Positions 1-14,853 are shown, numbered from the stretch's first letter. The stretch: 64,000 bases of DNA from Cytospora piceicola (GCA_023375675.1 JALQBC010000001.1:1984001-2048000), one strand, 5' to 3'. Numbers and translations: made by a program. The notes: generated by a model from the letters alone, not told the origin.

Positions 1-53
1 CTTAATGATGGGTGTATCTAAGTATAAACATGCCGGAAATGATGTGTTTACTT

Positions 54-2200
<2,147 letters not shown>

Positions 2201-3933
2201 ATGGCTGTCATCAGGAAAAAGACTGCGACTCGTGGTAGTGAGGGTGGTGTTAAATATATTTGCGATGTTTGCTCCGTGGACATCACTTCCACTGTAAGTC
2301 TTGTGCCCCAATCTCCTCGCCGTGTTGCCTGGCTTCGAGTGTCGCAATTTACCTGAAGTTCAAGATCCCTCTATCAACGTCCCAAGACTTAGACCACCAA
2401 GGCTAACACAATATTCGACTTGATCAGGTGCGGATACGATGCGCTCACTCTGCTTGTAGCGACTATGACCTCTGCGTCCAGTGCTTTTCCAAAGGTTCCG
2501 CGAGCAACAACCACCAACCTTCGACCCATCCCTACCGAGTCATAGAACAGAATTCCTTCCCCATTTTCGATGAAGGCTGGGGGGCTGATGAGGAGCTCCT
2601 CCTCCTCGAGGGCTGCGAGATTTACGGTATCGGCTCATGGGCTGATATTGCTGACCACATTGGTGGATATCGCAACAAAGACGAGGTCAGGGACCACTAC
2701 GAGAAAGTTTACATCGAATCCACCAAGTTTCCCCTCCCTGAGAGGTGCAGTCCGAAAGATACTTCACTTGCGAATGCGACAACGAGAGAAGACTTCCAGG
2801 CCAATAAGAAACAGAGAATCGAGGAACGGAAAGATGCAATCAAAAACGCCCCTGCTCCACCGCCGAAAACCAAACCTACCGCGAGTGTTCCGTCATGTCA
2901 CGAGATTCAGGGTTACATGCCTGGTCGCTTGGAATTCGAAACTGAGCACGCCAATGAAGCCGAGGAGGCTGTTCAGCTCATGCAGTTCGAACCTGGTGAT
3001 GGCATCAATCCGAACACTGGTCAATTGGAGCCCGAGATGGAGCTCAAGTTGACGGTCATGGAGATCTACAATAGCAGGTTAACGCAGCGTGTGGAGCGCA
3101 AAAAGGTCGTATTTGAGCACAATCTCTTGGATTATCGGGAGAATACCAAAATGGACAAGAAACGCTCCAAGGAAGAACGGGAAACCCTTACGAAGGCCAA
3201 ACCATTCGCGCGCATGATGAACCACAAAGACTTTGAAGACTTCAACCAGGGTCTCATCGACGAGCTCAACCTCCGCCAAGCCATTTCCCAGCTGCAGGAT
3301 TGGCGAAACATGGGCATCGGCGATCTCCGAAGCGGCGAGAAATATGAACAGGACAAAGTAGCACGTGCGCAGAACAAGATACCTATGGGCTCAATGGATA
3401 GAGAACGGTTGGCGGCTGCACAGCGCAACAAGCAACCTGTCCAACCCGAACCACAGAGTGGTGCTGCTCTCCTGGTGGCTCCGGAGCTTCCAATCCGAAC
3501 TATGGCGAAGAGCGGCTCTCCAAGCGGCGACGTCGCGGCGAACGGTGATACCAATCTCACAAACGGTAACCATGCCAATGGGGTGAATGGAGGCAACGTT
3601 TTCGTTGCCAACGGAATCGACGCTTCCAAGAAACCGACACACGTACCACAGCCAATATCCGGTGTCACACCATTGCAGCTCAGCCGAGACATGCCCGACT
3701 ACCACCTACTGACGCCTGAGGAGGTCAGGCTCTGTGAAGTAATCCGGATGCAACCGAAGCCTTATGTAATGGTCAAGTCTGAGATCATCAGGGAAGCGGT
3801 CAAGGGCAATGGCACATTGAAGAAGAAGCAGGTCAAGGAGATATGCAGTCGGAATCCATCATCATGGGATTCGCGTAAAGCAAGCGCAGTATTCGAGTGT
3901 ATGGTTGCATGGGGATACATCAGCAAAGCATGA
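2201..3933 (+). CDS. ADA2: SAGA-complex adaptor Ada2, two exons
   Basis: Transcriptional adaptor that binds and stimulates the Gcn5 histone acetyltransferase inside the SAGA/ADA complexes in the nucleus. Exons are 2201-2293 and 2428-3933 (intron 134 bp, GTAAGT...CAG, phase 0), giving 532 residues. A ZZ zinc finger spans about 20-66 (C21, C24, C36, C47, C50, H60, H65 visible) and is split by the intron. A SANT/Myb domain follows at about 82-127 ([12 protein letters not shown]...[13 protein letters not shown]). The middle carries the Ada2-typical [20 protein letters not shown] and [15 protein letters not shown] blocks. A SWIRM domain forms the last 78 or so residues (from about 455). A low-complexity Asn/Gly-rich linker precedes SWIRM. 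The start follows the CACC context at 2197-2200. Confidence 0.96.
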
Positions 3934-6381
3934 TGGCCACATGATGTTGATCGTTACCTAATACGCCAACGCCGAATTCCTTGCCTCAACTGGGACTGTA
4001 TTGGAGTTGATTTACACGAGTTGAGCAATACACTGTCGCCAGGGTCTTTGCTATATGCCCATGCGCAGCCAGGCAATGAACCGCTCACGAGTGTCTATAA
4101 GTGGCAACCGCTAATAGTGGACAACTGGCGACCAGTTGATGTTGCAGAAGCATGCTCCTTGTTCACATATGAAGTTAATGTCGAGGGCTCATGTGTCTCA
4201 ATGAAGTCGATACAAAGACTGTCGAACAGATTGGCAACGTGAGACCTGCTCCTGCACTCTCCAGGTTCGGTCTTAGATCTGACTCTATCAATGATGTGAC
4301 AGGGTGCAAGTGAGTCTCCCTCTCAGTGTCGGCCACTAAGGGCACTACTGAATGGACGGGTCGTTGGTCAATCCAGACAAAATCGAAGCAGACGATTCCC
4401 GCCAATCTTGGTTGGGCTTGGACTATCGCGATAACCGCATGCGGAAACCCGCGCTGGCAGGTGCAGCAACATCCAAAACCTGCCGAGTAGATTTCCAACT
4501 ATGTCCCGAGCTCGGCATGTCTAGCCTTAGAGAAACAAGAACAGCAAGTCAAGACGGTCAAGGTGCAATTCTCAAGGAGGAGGAGGCTTGTGTATATCTG
4601 CTTGATGCGTCTCTCATGGCCCCAAATGTGCAATGGCTAGAGCCCCTAGGATTGACAAGGGCGAAGGAATGATACCCAAATGAAATTATGTCGCGATTAA
4701 GATAGGGCGTCAAATTGCAATTCGAGAATATGTTCAAAGGAATAGTACTATTATTCATCGGTCCGCGTTATGCTTGAGCTTCGCACAGGAGATAGACTGA
4801 CGTATTCAAACCCGGGTCTTCCTATATGCCCCAGGGTGACCTGTGTGCAACTAAAACCCGCGGCCCCAGGCATTGTTTCAAATGGGACTTCCGGGATCTT
4901 GGTCGGACTATGAACAAGTTCGAAGTTGAGGAAGCTGTACTGCGGAGTTTCTAGCCAGTATCTGACTTTTCGGGCTTCTCTCCCCTTTGCCTGGGATCTC
5001 ACATCAGGAGGATTGGGAGGCATAGTGCACTTCATCGTAAAGGTATGAATCTCCCTCCCCATTGGGGTTATCAGCCTTGTCTCCTCCTCGCATCATTTCA
5101 CACTGTTTTCTCTGCAATATGGGACATATGGCACCTCAGAATGTATGAAGGCACAGCCGACGGGTTCGTCCATATTATTCGACAGTAATGCCTGACGAAA
5201 GACGTTACCTTTGGCTTCATCCATTGCCTGATCGGGTGCTCAGTCTGGGCGTTTCACGTGCATTTTATCGTTTCTGGATTGCAAAGCTTTCAGCAGTTCT
5301 CGTGGGTGGGGCTCTCTGGTACCCTCCCTCTCCTTTTCGTGACCTCTTGTCATCTTCGCAACAGTTGTTAACAGTATAAATGTGGCTGCAGTAACCTATA
5401 ACATCCCCATCAAGACATCGTTCCTTGCGGAAGGAGGGAGGGGGTCAGCCGTGGTCTGTTGTTTGGAAACCCTGTCACCCCCGAGTATCTCACGCTGTAG
5501 AATTGATTCTGACCGCTAACTAGCCATCCATGTGACAGCAATGGCCTTCTGAACGAGCCCGAGTGAGGCAAACGAGGTCGTGACTGGCACGAGAGACGAG
5601 CCCCTGATACCCACCATTGTTCAGCCTACCAGGAAGGCAGGCCAGGACAGACAAAACGACAATTCCCAAGGGCCGGGACCGAGGCACTCGCTGAGACACC
5701 AATCCCACAAGTACTCTGAGTTGAGATGAGTGCTGCGACAAGACAAACAATAGCATCAAAGGGGTCCATAAGGCGACCATGAACCAGATGCCGAAGGTGG
5801 GGGAGGGGGCACCTTGCACATAGTACTGGTATGGCTAGACCGAAGGCAACAGTAAAACAAGCACATAGCAGAGGAAAGAGGGCCAACACATCGCATGCCA
5901 TACCATAGGCTTCCAAGGATTCTCGAAGATGGATGTGATTTGTTCATCCATTGCCAAAAGAGAATCCTAATCAATCAATGTATTCCGCTTTCCCCGACCC
6001 CGAAGTGTTGATCCAGAACCATGTTCTCTGAACCATACATATGAGCCCTGAAAACGCCACACCTGCTATGCCATGCAATGCTGTTTCCGCCAATCGTGTC
6101 TGCAGGGTATTCCGTAACGCGTCAAGGGTGGAGATGTATTAAAAGGAAATGTTACCAATGAATAGGACACCGGCCGCTGAGTGCCCTCATCATCATCAGT
6201 TTGGAAGTAGTAAGTTGGCCGCCAACCGCTTCAAGCCCAGCCAGGTCTTGCAAACCAGACAGGAGCGTCTGGGCTCGGGCGGGCTAAGGAAGGTGTTTGC
6301 CAGGTAGTGACGGTTCTCGCCGGATTGTCGTGGTTGTTGTCGGCCGTGCGCGGCCTTGTCGTCCAAGTTGTCGAGAGACCC
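3934..6381. other. Intergenic, no supported gene
   Basis: This 2.4-kb interval holds the 3' flanks of ADA2 (+) and of the CHIP-like gene (-), which converge here. Open frames of 60-107 codons exist on both strands but lack family motifs, convincing introns or a consistent coding bias. No tRNA or rRNA is recognisable. Confidence 0.5.
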
Positions 6382-7294
6382 CTACCAGTCGACCGCCCAG
6401 CCGTTCTCCTCGAGGAACGCGGCGCAGGCCTCCCTCAGGTCTATGTTCGGGCGCAGGTCCGACACGTCCAGGCGCTCGCGCGTGAGGGGGTCGGTCGGGG
6501 AACGCTTGAGGTGCTCCAGGATGCTCGCCCTCTCGTAGCTCTTGCCCGTCTTGGTGATGACGGGGTCCACCATGATGCCGAAGGTGATGTCGTCGATGGC
6601 CCAGTCCGGCACCGCCCGCCTCTTGCCCTCCTCGCCCCTCGCCAGCCGGAACGTGCCCGTCATCGTGGCCAGCTTGGCGTCCCACTCGGCCTGCACGTCC
6701 CTCCGCTCGCCCTCGTCGGCGCCGCAGTCCGCCACGGCCTGCTCCGCCTCCCGCGCCAGCATCTCGAGGACCTCCCTCTCGAGCGCGGAGCTCTCCCGCA
6801 GCCGCACGCGCTCCCTCTCGTCCCAGCGCTCCTTCTTGCACCGCAGGACGAGCTGGGTGACGGCGGACAGCGACTTGTCCTCCGTCCTGGCGGCGATGCC
6901 GTGGGCGCGCGTGGCGTTCTCGAGGGCGCCGTCGAAGTCCTTGAGCTCGATCTGGGCCTGTGCCATCTGGAAGAGGGCCTTCATGCTGTCCGGGGTCAGG
7001 GAGAGGCAGGTCTGGCAGTCGGAGATGGCGTCCTCCCAGCGCTGGAGCTTGACCCGCGCCATGGCGCGGTTGGTGTAGAGGCGGGGGTCCTTCGGGTCGG
7101 CGATGATACTGGGACGTGGGCGCAAGTCGTCAATTTGAGGTAGGAGGCACCATCGGGGGGTTAATTGGGAGGGGGTTTAATTTCATAGAGCGGACTTACG
7201 CCTGGGAGTATAGTCCCTCTGCGCTGGCATAGTCTCCCTTGGCAAAGCGCTTGTTGCCCTGCTCCTTGAGAGCCAGGGCGTCTTGTACGGCCAT
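6382..7294 (-). CDS. CHIP/STUB1-like TPR and U-box E3 ubiquitin ligase, two exons
   Basis: Predicted chaperone-coupled E3 ligase: the TPR domain binds the C-terminal EEVD tails of Hsp70/Hsp90 and the U-box recruits an E2 to ubiquitinate clients. Exons are 7294-7200 and 7108-6382, giving 273 residues (human STUB1 is about 303). Three TPRs span about residues 5-106 (ALKEQGNKRFAKGDY..., DPRLYTNRAMARVKL..., MKALFQMAQAQIELKDF), with the Lys/Asn positions of a carboxylate clamp visible. A charged helical linker follows. The U-box fills the last 75 or so residues (FGIMVDPVITKTGKSYERAS...DPLTRERL). The donor is GTAAGT after TACTCCCAGGC; the acceptor is CCCAG. The C-terminal half is unusually GC-rich with long anti-sense open frames, which I treat as shadows. 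Confidence 0.93.
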
Positions 7295-9782
7295 GTTGTG
7301 TTGTGTTGTGTTGTTTGTCGATCAATGCTCGTGCGACTGGGAATTGGAATATGGGGAGGTGGGATTATGGATTATGGATCCTTGTGATGATCTCTCGGAG
7401 CTACTGTCTGGAACTTTAGGTGATCTGGTGATGTAGGAGTACCTAGGTAGTCAGGGCTCTAGGTGAGTCAATTCAATGATCGGTTGTTGTCCAAGGTCGT
7501 GCAACAGTCACATGTGTTATTATGCTGAGGTGCTGATTGCGTCGAACCTTAGGGGCGAGCTCATGTCAGATCGTCGGAAGGCGCGGGGTTGATTGTTCGT
7601 GCATCCGCAACCTCTGGGGAACAGCGACCTTGCATGGACCCCTTAAAACAGCCCGGCTCTTACAGGGGTGGACCCCAGCTAAACGTGGCATTTGTCACCC
7701 ACGAACATTCTGGAATCTATTCCAAAACAGCCTAACATTCACAGACACACACTTATAAAGCAGCGCTATGCTGTGTATATCTATCTATCCGAGTGTTGGT
7801 GCTAAAGAAGTCTTATAGGAATACCAAGCTATCGCCGTATCACTGTAACCTGGGGAACAGTTAATCGAATTCAAAATTTATCTGAAACTTACCACATATA
7901 TATGCCTGACCAGGTACAGGTAGATGAAAAAGGATGCAGTATATAACCTTTAAAGATTGCATATATCACAGCACCCCTCGAAACCTTAAAAGGAATGGTT
8001 GTTGTGAAGCTTTCAGTTAAAGAATCAAACACTACCTACCTAAGTAGGTATCGTTGTTGTGCGGCTAGGTTACATACTACACACCTCTAACAGACTTTCA
8101 AGTCTAAGGTAAATATCAGACTATTCGCAAAAACCTTGTCGCTGCAATTTTCTAAACCAACATTGACTATGATGCTGGAGCTGACTAGAATAGCACTTGC
8201 TTGTAATTCTTTAGTCTGCCAATGCTGCAGGATTGTGTCCTTAGGGAGGAGCGTGTTGACAGCAGAGCACTTTAGAATAGAGCACTTGAGCGCAATCCGC
8301 TCACCTAGGAAGAATATTGTACCATCAAGTTGGACAACTGTTAATGTAGTCTACCAAAACTCCATTCAGCTGAGAATTGCACTTACGCCCGAGACCGACA
8401 CGTTGAGGGTTGAGTGTCTCGGCCGTTTACAGCGAATCAGTATTCCCGAGGTCAATGTTATACGCCAACAATACGGAGAACAGTTTCGATCGAGGAAAAG
8501 GAATTGGATCCTGGGCCTTTTACTTGTGTTTCTTCAGCGACACTGGGTATAATTGAGGGTTTGCTCAAGTATGCATTGTCTCCTCGCTCTTTGATCTAAC
8601 CTGAGGCGACACCTATTCCCTCTCGCCAAATAGAAGACCCTTCCCAGCTCCAGAACTGTCAACCTGTCGGGTCAGCCGGGGGGCTCTCGAAGTCAAAACC
8701 GAGGAAGGTACCGACCGTCTCATCGGTGCCAATCTAGCCCTGTACAGGTATTGATCTACAATGAAGACAATAAACAGAAGGTTCACTGTGCTCAGTAAGC
8801 CTCTTCAGCCGGTGAGAGCCTGGTGAGAGCTAGAAGAGAGCCTGGACCAAGACATTGAAAGACTTTCCCGCCGCATTTGTATTCAATCTTGGCAGCTGAT
8901 GAATAATCGATGGATTTACAACATGCGCCGTTCGAAGGTTTGGTGACTGAACAATCTAGTTACTTGGGTATCTATGATTACTCATAGTACTTTACTTGGT
9001 CAGGGCATAATCTATGGTACAGTCCGTATTAGTTGAGCGGCAGGCTTCTAAATCTACACACATATTTCCCATTCCAAAGGACAGACGTGTCTCAGCATAA
9101 TTCTCAGCTTGGGCGACCTCGTAGTATCTATATTCAGTGCTCATAATGCTATTTATTTCGTTGTAGTTCGTCAGAGTACCCTAGAGTACCTAGGTATTCA
9201 AACGAAGGCAACCCTGGTAGGCGCCTGGGAATTAGCCCATTCTCATCAAACTCTCCCGCACTCAGTATCCATGTTACTCGCGCGGCCGCCAGCATGTTAA
9301 GTGTCATCCGATTGCGTTTCAGTTTCTAATCACCTCCGCCGTACGACGTACAACGGTACGCCTGGATCACATGGATGGCTTGTGGCAGCACCTTGCGAGC
9401 AGACTCCGGCGTTATATGTTAATACATACCACACCGGGCACACTGGCTTACCAGCTAACCTCACAGCACTCAAATTGTTTACTGATTTGTCTTCTGACCG
9501 CCGTTTTGCTGAGACACTATGAGGAATTATTATTTCCTTTGCGAAGTTTCATGCCCAACTTCGGGTTATGATATTGCAAGGTCGGTTGTATTCCACTGGA
9601 TATAAATATCTCGCAGATGCTCGATGTTGATAACATCTTACCTGAGCTCAGACAACACATCCTTCTGGAAACTGACAACCGCCTTCAAAGACAGTCTTGA
9701 CAACCAACGATATCTACACTTTGTACGTTAATCTCTCGTTCCTCAGAATACTGACAGAAACTGACCGCAACATCTAGCAAAT
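7295..9782. other. Intergenic, AT-richer, between divergent genes
   Basis: This 2.5-kb gene-free region lies upstream of both the CHIP-like gene (-) and the small secreted protein gene (+). It contains two copies of the TACCTAGGTA palindrome (7440-7449, 9187-9196) and a related imperfect palindrome at 8037-8050. A non-ATG frame of about 138 codons around 8136-8552 shows no recognisable domain. The low gene density around the secreted-protein gene is typical of effector neighbourhoods, but that is inference. Confidence 0.5.
9601..9608 (+). promoter_or_regulatory. TATA box of the small secreted protein gene
   Basis: TATAAATA lies 175-182 bp upstream of the ATG at 9783, a normal distance for a filamentous-fungus promoter with a short 5' UTR. 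Confidence 0.5.
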
Positions 9783-10154
9783 ATGAAGCAGACCATCATC
9801 GCTCTCCTTGCCTCTGCCTTCGTAGGCCAGGCCGCCGCAGCCATCAACACAGGAGTTGCATACTACTCCGATGGCCACTCCGACCAGGCCGTGTGGATTG
9901 ATGGAGAGAATGCCTGCGACTATGTCTATATGGGCCCATCTGGCGATGACATCTGCGCCTATGACAACGGTTGGTTTACGGCTCAAAACGGCCACACCTA
10001 TCGCTTCACAGGCTGCGGGTCCAACTTCTGCCTCCTGAACTCCGACAGCTCAGTCAACTCCTGTTCTCACTGGAGCCCCTACAGCCACGCGGGCAGTGGC
10101 TGCAACGGCCAGGCTGGCAGTTTCTATGTCGACCAGGAGTGGTCCTTCTACTAA
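9783..10154 (+). CDS. Small secreted cysteine-rich protein, effector candidate
   Basis: Intronless frame of 123 residues. The N-terminus MKQTIIALLASAFVGQAAAA is a clear signal peptide (basic residue, hydrophobic core, Ala-rich cleavage zone near residue 19-20). The mature protein of about 103 residues has six cysteines (enough for three disulfides) and is rich in Gly, Ser, Tyr, Trp and Asp, with low basic content. I do not recognise the family. The size, secretion signal and even cysteine number fit the broad class of fungal small secreted proteins, which includes effectors, antimicrobial proteins and surface proteins. A TATA box lies about 180 bp upstream and the gene stands alone between gene-poor flanks of 2.5 and 1.4 kb. 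Confidence 0.8.
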   Translation: MKQTIIALLASAFVGQAAAAINTGVAYYSDGHSDQAVWIDGENACDYVYMGPSGDDICAYDNGWFTAQNGHTYRFTGCGSNFCLLNSDSSVNSCSHWSPYSHAGSGCNGQAGSFYVDQEWSFY

Positions 10155-11599
10155 GGCAGTCCCTCGTGAGAAAAGGCCTGAGAGTTTCCCTACAGAACTC
10201 TGATCTGGCCAACTGGTGGAAATCGGAAAGAATGTGGCTCTTGAAGGGGCAGGAAGAAGTGGTGGCGCAAAAACGATGGGGTACACGATGAGATGGTTCG
10301 GGACGAAGTTCCTGGTGGAGAGCTTTGTGGGGAATTCACTTGACACTCTTTGGATAATCTACTATATCAAGCTAGCACTATTATAAACACTCATTGACCG
10401 GTCCATCCCCCATTTATCAGTCCATATGTCGTCTAGGTGCCTCGATTTCATGTAAGATTTCTTCGTACCTCATATACAAAAGGTCCTAGGTCAAGGTTAT
10501 GAAGATCATGGGGCTGAGTCTATACGAAGGTCAGGAATAAGGACTGTGGTGATGGCTTGGGATAATAGACACTAGAGGGTATGAGCTTAGCTGGTATATA
10601 CAATATGGAGTATAAATGTATTAAGGAGGGAGGTAAGGGCCCCTATTCTTCAACGATGAATAGCAGGTAAGATAGATACAGAGCTATCTTAGTAGCAACT
10701 AAATTATCTAGCCTTTCGTGTTTTTGGGCTGGGTATAATTAGTAGACGGTCAGATAGTCTGATCAGACGCCGTCTGTAGTTACAGAACTCTCATCAGGCA
10801 GCAGTTCCAAAGGTGTGTAAATACTTATACTTCTGAGTGAAGCGTGGCTTCAGGCTGCGCAGATATCCAGGATTGAGTTTCAATCTAGGATCGACGCACC
10901 CGGAGAAGCGCAGTCAACGATTTTATGATTATCGACCCCGGATATGGGTGGTGGTCAAGTAGATCCTCGGATGACGGCTGATGACTTCTCATTAATTTGT
11001 CCACGTCTCATTTGTCCACGTCAGAGCTGTTATGAAGCACACCTATAGAGGTCTGAGGAAGGGGGAGAAAATGTGGAGAGCAAGAAGGCCAAGGCTGGAG
11101 ACCTCACCATGAAATGATACCCCATGGGGAAGTGAGACCTTCAGGGTGCCTTCGCTTGTTTGTTATCACCGAGGACAGACTCGGTCACCAGATAGCACCT
11201 GAGCTCGGTGATACGTTGAGCGGGCTGCAGGGTCTCGGACGCCCCAAAGGATGGGGTTACAGCGAACTACTGATCTCCCATGAAGCAAATGCCGAAAGTG
11301 TAGTATTGGTCTTCCCCACACACACTTCTATATACACAATGCACCCCCCTTCTGTTTCTCCCATCCAGTCAAGGTGTGATCTCTGATGCTTGTGCTGCGG
11401 AAAAGCGGCACTCAGTAATGCCATGTATCTTTTCCGATTATCCGTCTCCTCACCACGTGCTGATCTCACGACACTATTTATCTAGCGTCACCGTGCCATT
11501 TCTAGAGTCGTGGCCGAGGTTCTCAAGTGCTTGACGTGTCTTTCTTTTACTACTCTTTAGCCCTGGAAAACAATACTCCGACTAAACTGTCACTTTAAA
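10155..11599. other. Intergenic
   Basis: This 1.4-kb region holds the 3' flank of the secreted-protein gene and the promoter of the permease gene. A 13-bp direct repeat (ATTTGTCCACGTC) occurs at 10995-11007 and 11010-11022. One GATA-type site (AGATAA on the minus strand, 11478-11483) lies about 120 bp upstream of the permease start. No gene is supported. Confidence 0.45.
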
Positions 11600-13376
11600 A
11601 TGGCCAACAAGATAGACAACCCTCCAAGTACAGAGCATATCCATGACCATGACATGATGGCAGATGAGAAGGTTGTGGCCGAGGTCGCTGAGCATTTACG
11701 GCTGCTCACGCCAGAGGAGCGCGTCATCGAGAAGAAGCTGAGACGAAAACTCGATATCAGGATAATGCCGCTTTGTGTTCTGATCTACCTCATGAACTAT
11801 ATCGATCGGTGAGCCAGCTTCATCTTCTCCCCAGGGGGCGTCCTCTGCAAGACTCGCTGACCAGAGGAAAGGAACAACTATGCCGCTGCTCGTCTCCAGG
11901 GGCTTGAGGACGATCTAAACATGACCGCAGAGCAATATCAGATTGGCCTCTCAACTTTGTTCGTCGGTTACGTCCTGATGCAGGTCCCGTCAAACGCACT
12001 CCTCAACTATGCTGGGCGCCCGTCCTTGTACATTGGCTTTTTCGTGAGTAATTCACCAGGGGACACCACCTACCAATCCTTGAAACCCTGCGAAGCAATC
12101 TAATAACCATCGTTGCAGACGGCTATATGGGGCTTAGTGTCCCTCCTGACCAGCCAAGTAAAGACTGGAGGCGAAATAATCGCCTGTCGTTTTATACTGG
12201 GCTTCGTCGAGGCTCCATTCTTTCCTGGAATACTCTTCTACCTCTCTAAGTGGTACACCAAGGAGGAGCTTTCCCTACGAATGGCCATCTTCTACTCGGG
12301 GTCACTCATCTCGGGAGCTTTTGGTAATCTGATCGCTGCGGGCATTCTGAACGGCCTCGCCGGACGCCATGGGTACAAGGCCTGGCAGTGGCTGTATATC
12401 GTGGAGGGCTCCATCACAATCTTCTTGGGGATCTTGGTCATGATAGTTCTCCCCGACTTTCCTAACACATGGAAGCGCCTTTCAGAGGACGAACACAGAG
12501 TAGCGAACCGTCGTCTTGCTATTGAAGCCTCCGAGATCGACGTGGACGAGAAGGGAGGCATGTCACAGCTTCGCGGGATCAAGCTGGCCCTGACCGACCC
12601 AAAGACGTACCTTCTTGCTATTGCATACCATGGACAAACCACTGCCGCTGGTATCCAGAACTACTTCCCGACTCTCACAGAGACCATTGCATCGGACCAT
12701 ATCCATGCACTCTTGCTCTGTGCGCCTCCATATATATTTATGGTTATTTGGACTTATGTGCATTGCCGGTTCTCGGATAGGCTGGCCAAACGGTTCTGGT
12801 TCTTTGTCTACCCTATCCCGGTCACGATTGTGGGATTTATCAGTACGTCGCGGACCAAACTCCTCTCACCCACCCCCTGTCCCAAGTCTGGCATGTCTCG
12901 CTGGTCCAGTTTACTAAAAATGTACACCAGTCTTCATGACCGCCGAGAATTTCGGAGCTCGCTACTTCTCGCTGTTCCTGCAGATTTTCGTCTTCGCCCT
13001 GAACGGGGTTCTCTACGCGTGGATATCGTCCTCGATCCCCCGTCCGCCCGCAAAGCGTGCGGCCGCATTGGCGTTCATCAACTCGGTCGGCAACGCCGCC
13101 TCGATCTGGACCCCCTTCACGTACAAGGACAAGGATGCTCCCTTCTACCGTCCAGCCTTGGGGATCTGCATCGCGTTTCAGTGTATCGCTGGGATCTGTG
13201 CGGTGGCGCTGCGCATCCTTCTCCAGAAGCAGAACGCGAGAATGGCGAGGATGGAGGATGTGGACGCGCAGTTGACTCCGAGGGATATGAGGAGGCTGGA
13301 GAAGACGGCGGAGGTTGAAGGTGTCACAGTGGCCGAGGCGAGGGCTCTGCAGAAGGGATATCGCTTTGTTATCTAG
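11600..13376 (+). CDS. MFS permease, anion:cation symporter (Dal5/Tna1-like) family, four exons
   Basis: Predicted plasma-membrane proton symporter for a small organic anion. Family members carry allantoate, nicotinate, pantothenate, biotin or similar compounds; the substrate cannot be told from sequence. Exons are 11600-11808, 11872-12043, 12119-12842 and 12931-13376, giving 516 residues. Visible hallmarks are the pre-TM1 block KKLRRKLDIRIMPLCVLIYL followed by NYIDR, the TM2 block GLSTLFVGYVLMQVPSN, the signature CRFILGFVEAPFFPG and the FYLSKWYTKEELSLRMAIFY loop typical of ACS carriers, and later helices such as FSLFLQIFVFALNGVLYAW. Both tails are charged and cytosolic. A GATA site upstream would fit nitrogen control, but a single site is weak evidence. 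Confidence 0.93.
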
Positions 13377-14096
13377 AAACTTCTATTGTATGGGTATGCT
13401 GTCATGTCAGGCTTCAAAGATTTACTAGGCGGTGAGGGAGGATGTTGATGCAGTGATTTTACAGTTTTGATGATAGGGTCTACACAAGACTCGGTTGTAG
13501 ACACTGGGATATCTACATATGTAACGAAGTCTCATAGGCCACTTAGACAACGAACTTGAGTATGTATCAAGGTTCGGAAGTCAACTTGTTCGGGGTTGAC
13601 CTGTAGAGTTGACTCTGGCCTGCGTTTTGGGTGGATATTACAGAGACATGTACATCAAAGTTATTTTATAACCAACAAGGGTCCAATACATTGTTCATCT
13701 GCTTTATCGTAATAGGGCTGTGATTCCTCGATAACAATTGTAGACCTGGCCGAGGGCCGAAGAATAGGGGTATCAAGGGGGGGTGTGAGGGTCTAACCCT
13801 GCTTCTCCGAAGCCACCGAGCCGTCGCTCACAATGCGCCTGTATCGTTTCATTGTGAGTTATAGAATACATAACTCATACAGGCTTCTAGATCTAGTCCA
13901 TTTCCACCTTAGAATATTATCCGTCTCAAGTGCCTGTGTTTTGGTGGCGCCTTCTCCACCACGGGCGATCCAAAACTGGATAATGCCGAAGCCCGCCTAA
14001 CCTTGTTCCAACGTCAACTCAACTGAAAATTCCACGTCCTCTTTCTACGCCTAGCGTTATATCAACAAACATCAATCATCGGCCATTGTTTTGAGC
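13377..14096. other. Intergenic with a nested hairpin
   Basis: 720 bp between two plus-strand genes. It holds an inverted repeat near 13838-13883 (listed separately). No gene is seen. Confidence 0.45.
13838..13883. repeat. Nested inverted repeat
   Basis: Inner arms TGAGTTAT (13855-13862) and ATAACTCA (13870-13877) flank a 7-base loop. Outer arms CCTGTAT (13838-13844) and ATACAGG (13877-13883) share one base with the inner arm. It could be a MITE end, a terminator-like hairpin or chance; no duplication of a target site is obvious. Confidence 0.35.
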
Positions 14097-14853
14097 ATGG
14101 GAGTCTTCGAGGGAAAGTTCCCTCAATGGGCCTATCTCATTGGTTACAACACTATTTCCGCGCTGTTGTGGTCTTTTGTCTTTAGCAGGACAGCGGTGGC
14201 CGCTCTCAACGATGGCTTGGATGAGGTATACCCGGCTCTCAGGATCTGGGTGCTGATCGCTCAGAGTTTCGCCGCTCTGGACATTCTGCATTCTGTTATA
14301 GGTGAGATGATCCAGCCACATCGATGCAGACCGCAGACGGCTAACATACCTGTCAGGCCTGGTCCACGCCCCACTCCTCACAACAGCCGTCCAGGTTGCC
14401 GGCAGAAGCACCGTCCTATGGATTGTCATCGAGCAGTACCCGTCCGCAGCTCTGAGCCCGTACTATCCTGGGATGGTCCTGGCCTGGAGTGCTGCGGATA
14501 CCGTTCGCTATCTTTACTTTGCCACGAGGCTTGTTGGTGGTCACCAGTATCAGAACCTGACCTGGCTCCGGTACAGCGCGTTCTACGTCCTGTACCCGAT
14601 CGGCATCGCAAGCGAGGTTGGTGTCGTGTACAATGCGGTTTGTGAGGCCTTTGGGCTGGGGTATGACGCTCATGCCTGGGGGTATATAGCTGCGGCTACT
14701 CTGTACATTCCTGGTAGGTGTCTTGTCCATCGACGTGGAAGATCTCGCTATTCAGGCGATTCGAAGACAACTGACAGACCAATAGCTGCCCCGACGCTGT
14801 ACAGCCATATGAGACGACAACGGAGAAAAGTACTGGCTTCTGGAAAGAAATAA
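14097..14853 (+). CDS. Very-long-chain (3R)-3-hydroxyacyl-CoA dehydratase (PTPLA/PHS1 family), three exons
   Basis: Predicted ER membrane enzyme for the third step of very-long-chain fatty acid elongation, dehydrating 3-hydroxyacyl-CoA to trans-2-enoyl-CoA. Exons are 14097-14301, 14357-14713 and 14786-14853, giving 209 residues (yeast Phs1 217). Family blocks seen are LTTAVQVAGRSTVLWIV, YPGMVLAWSAADTVRYLYF and WLRYSAFYVLYPIGIASE. The catalytic pair is present as Y148 and E155 (spacing YPIGIASE), matching yeast Y149/E156. About six hydrophobic helices are evident, and the short tail ends in SGKK. Sequence is rather divergent from the housekeeping yeast protein, so this may be a paralogue rather than the essential elongase dehydratase. 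Confidence 0.9.

Noticed and set aside
6307..7143. A 278-codon plus-strand frame and other long frames opposite the CHIP-like gene
   Set aside because: They are antisense shadows produced by high GC content; the minus strand encodes clear TPR and U-box motifs.
8136..8552. A 138-codon plus-strand frame between the CHIP-like and secreted-protein genes
   Set aside because: Non-ATG start, no recognisable domain, no splice or promoter context.
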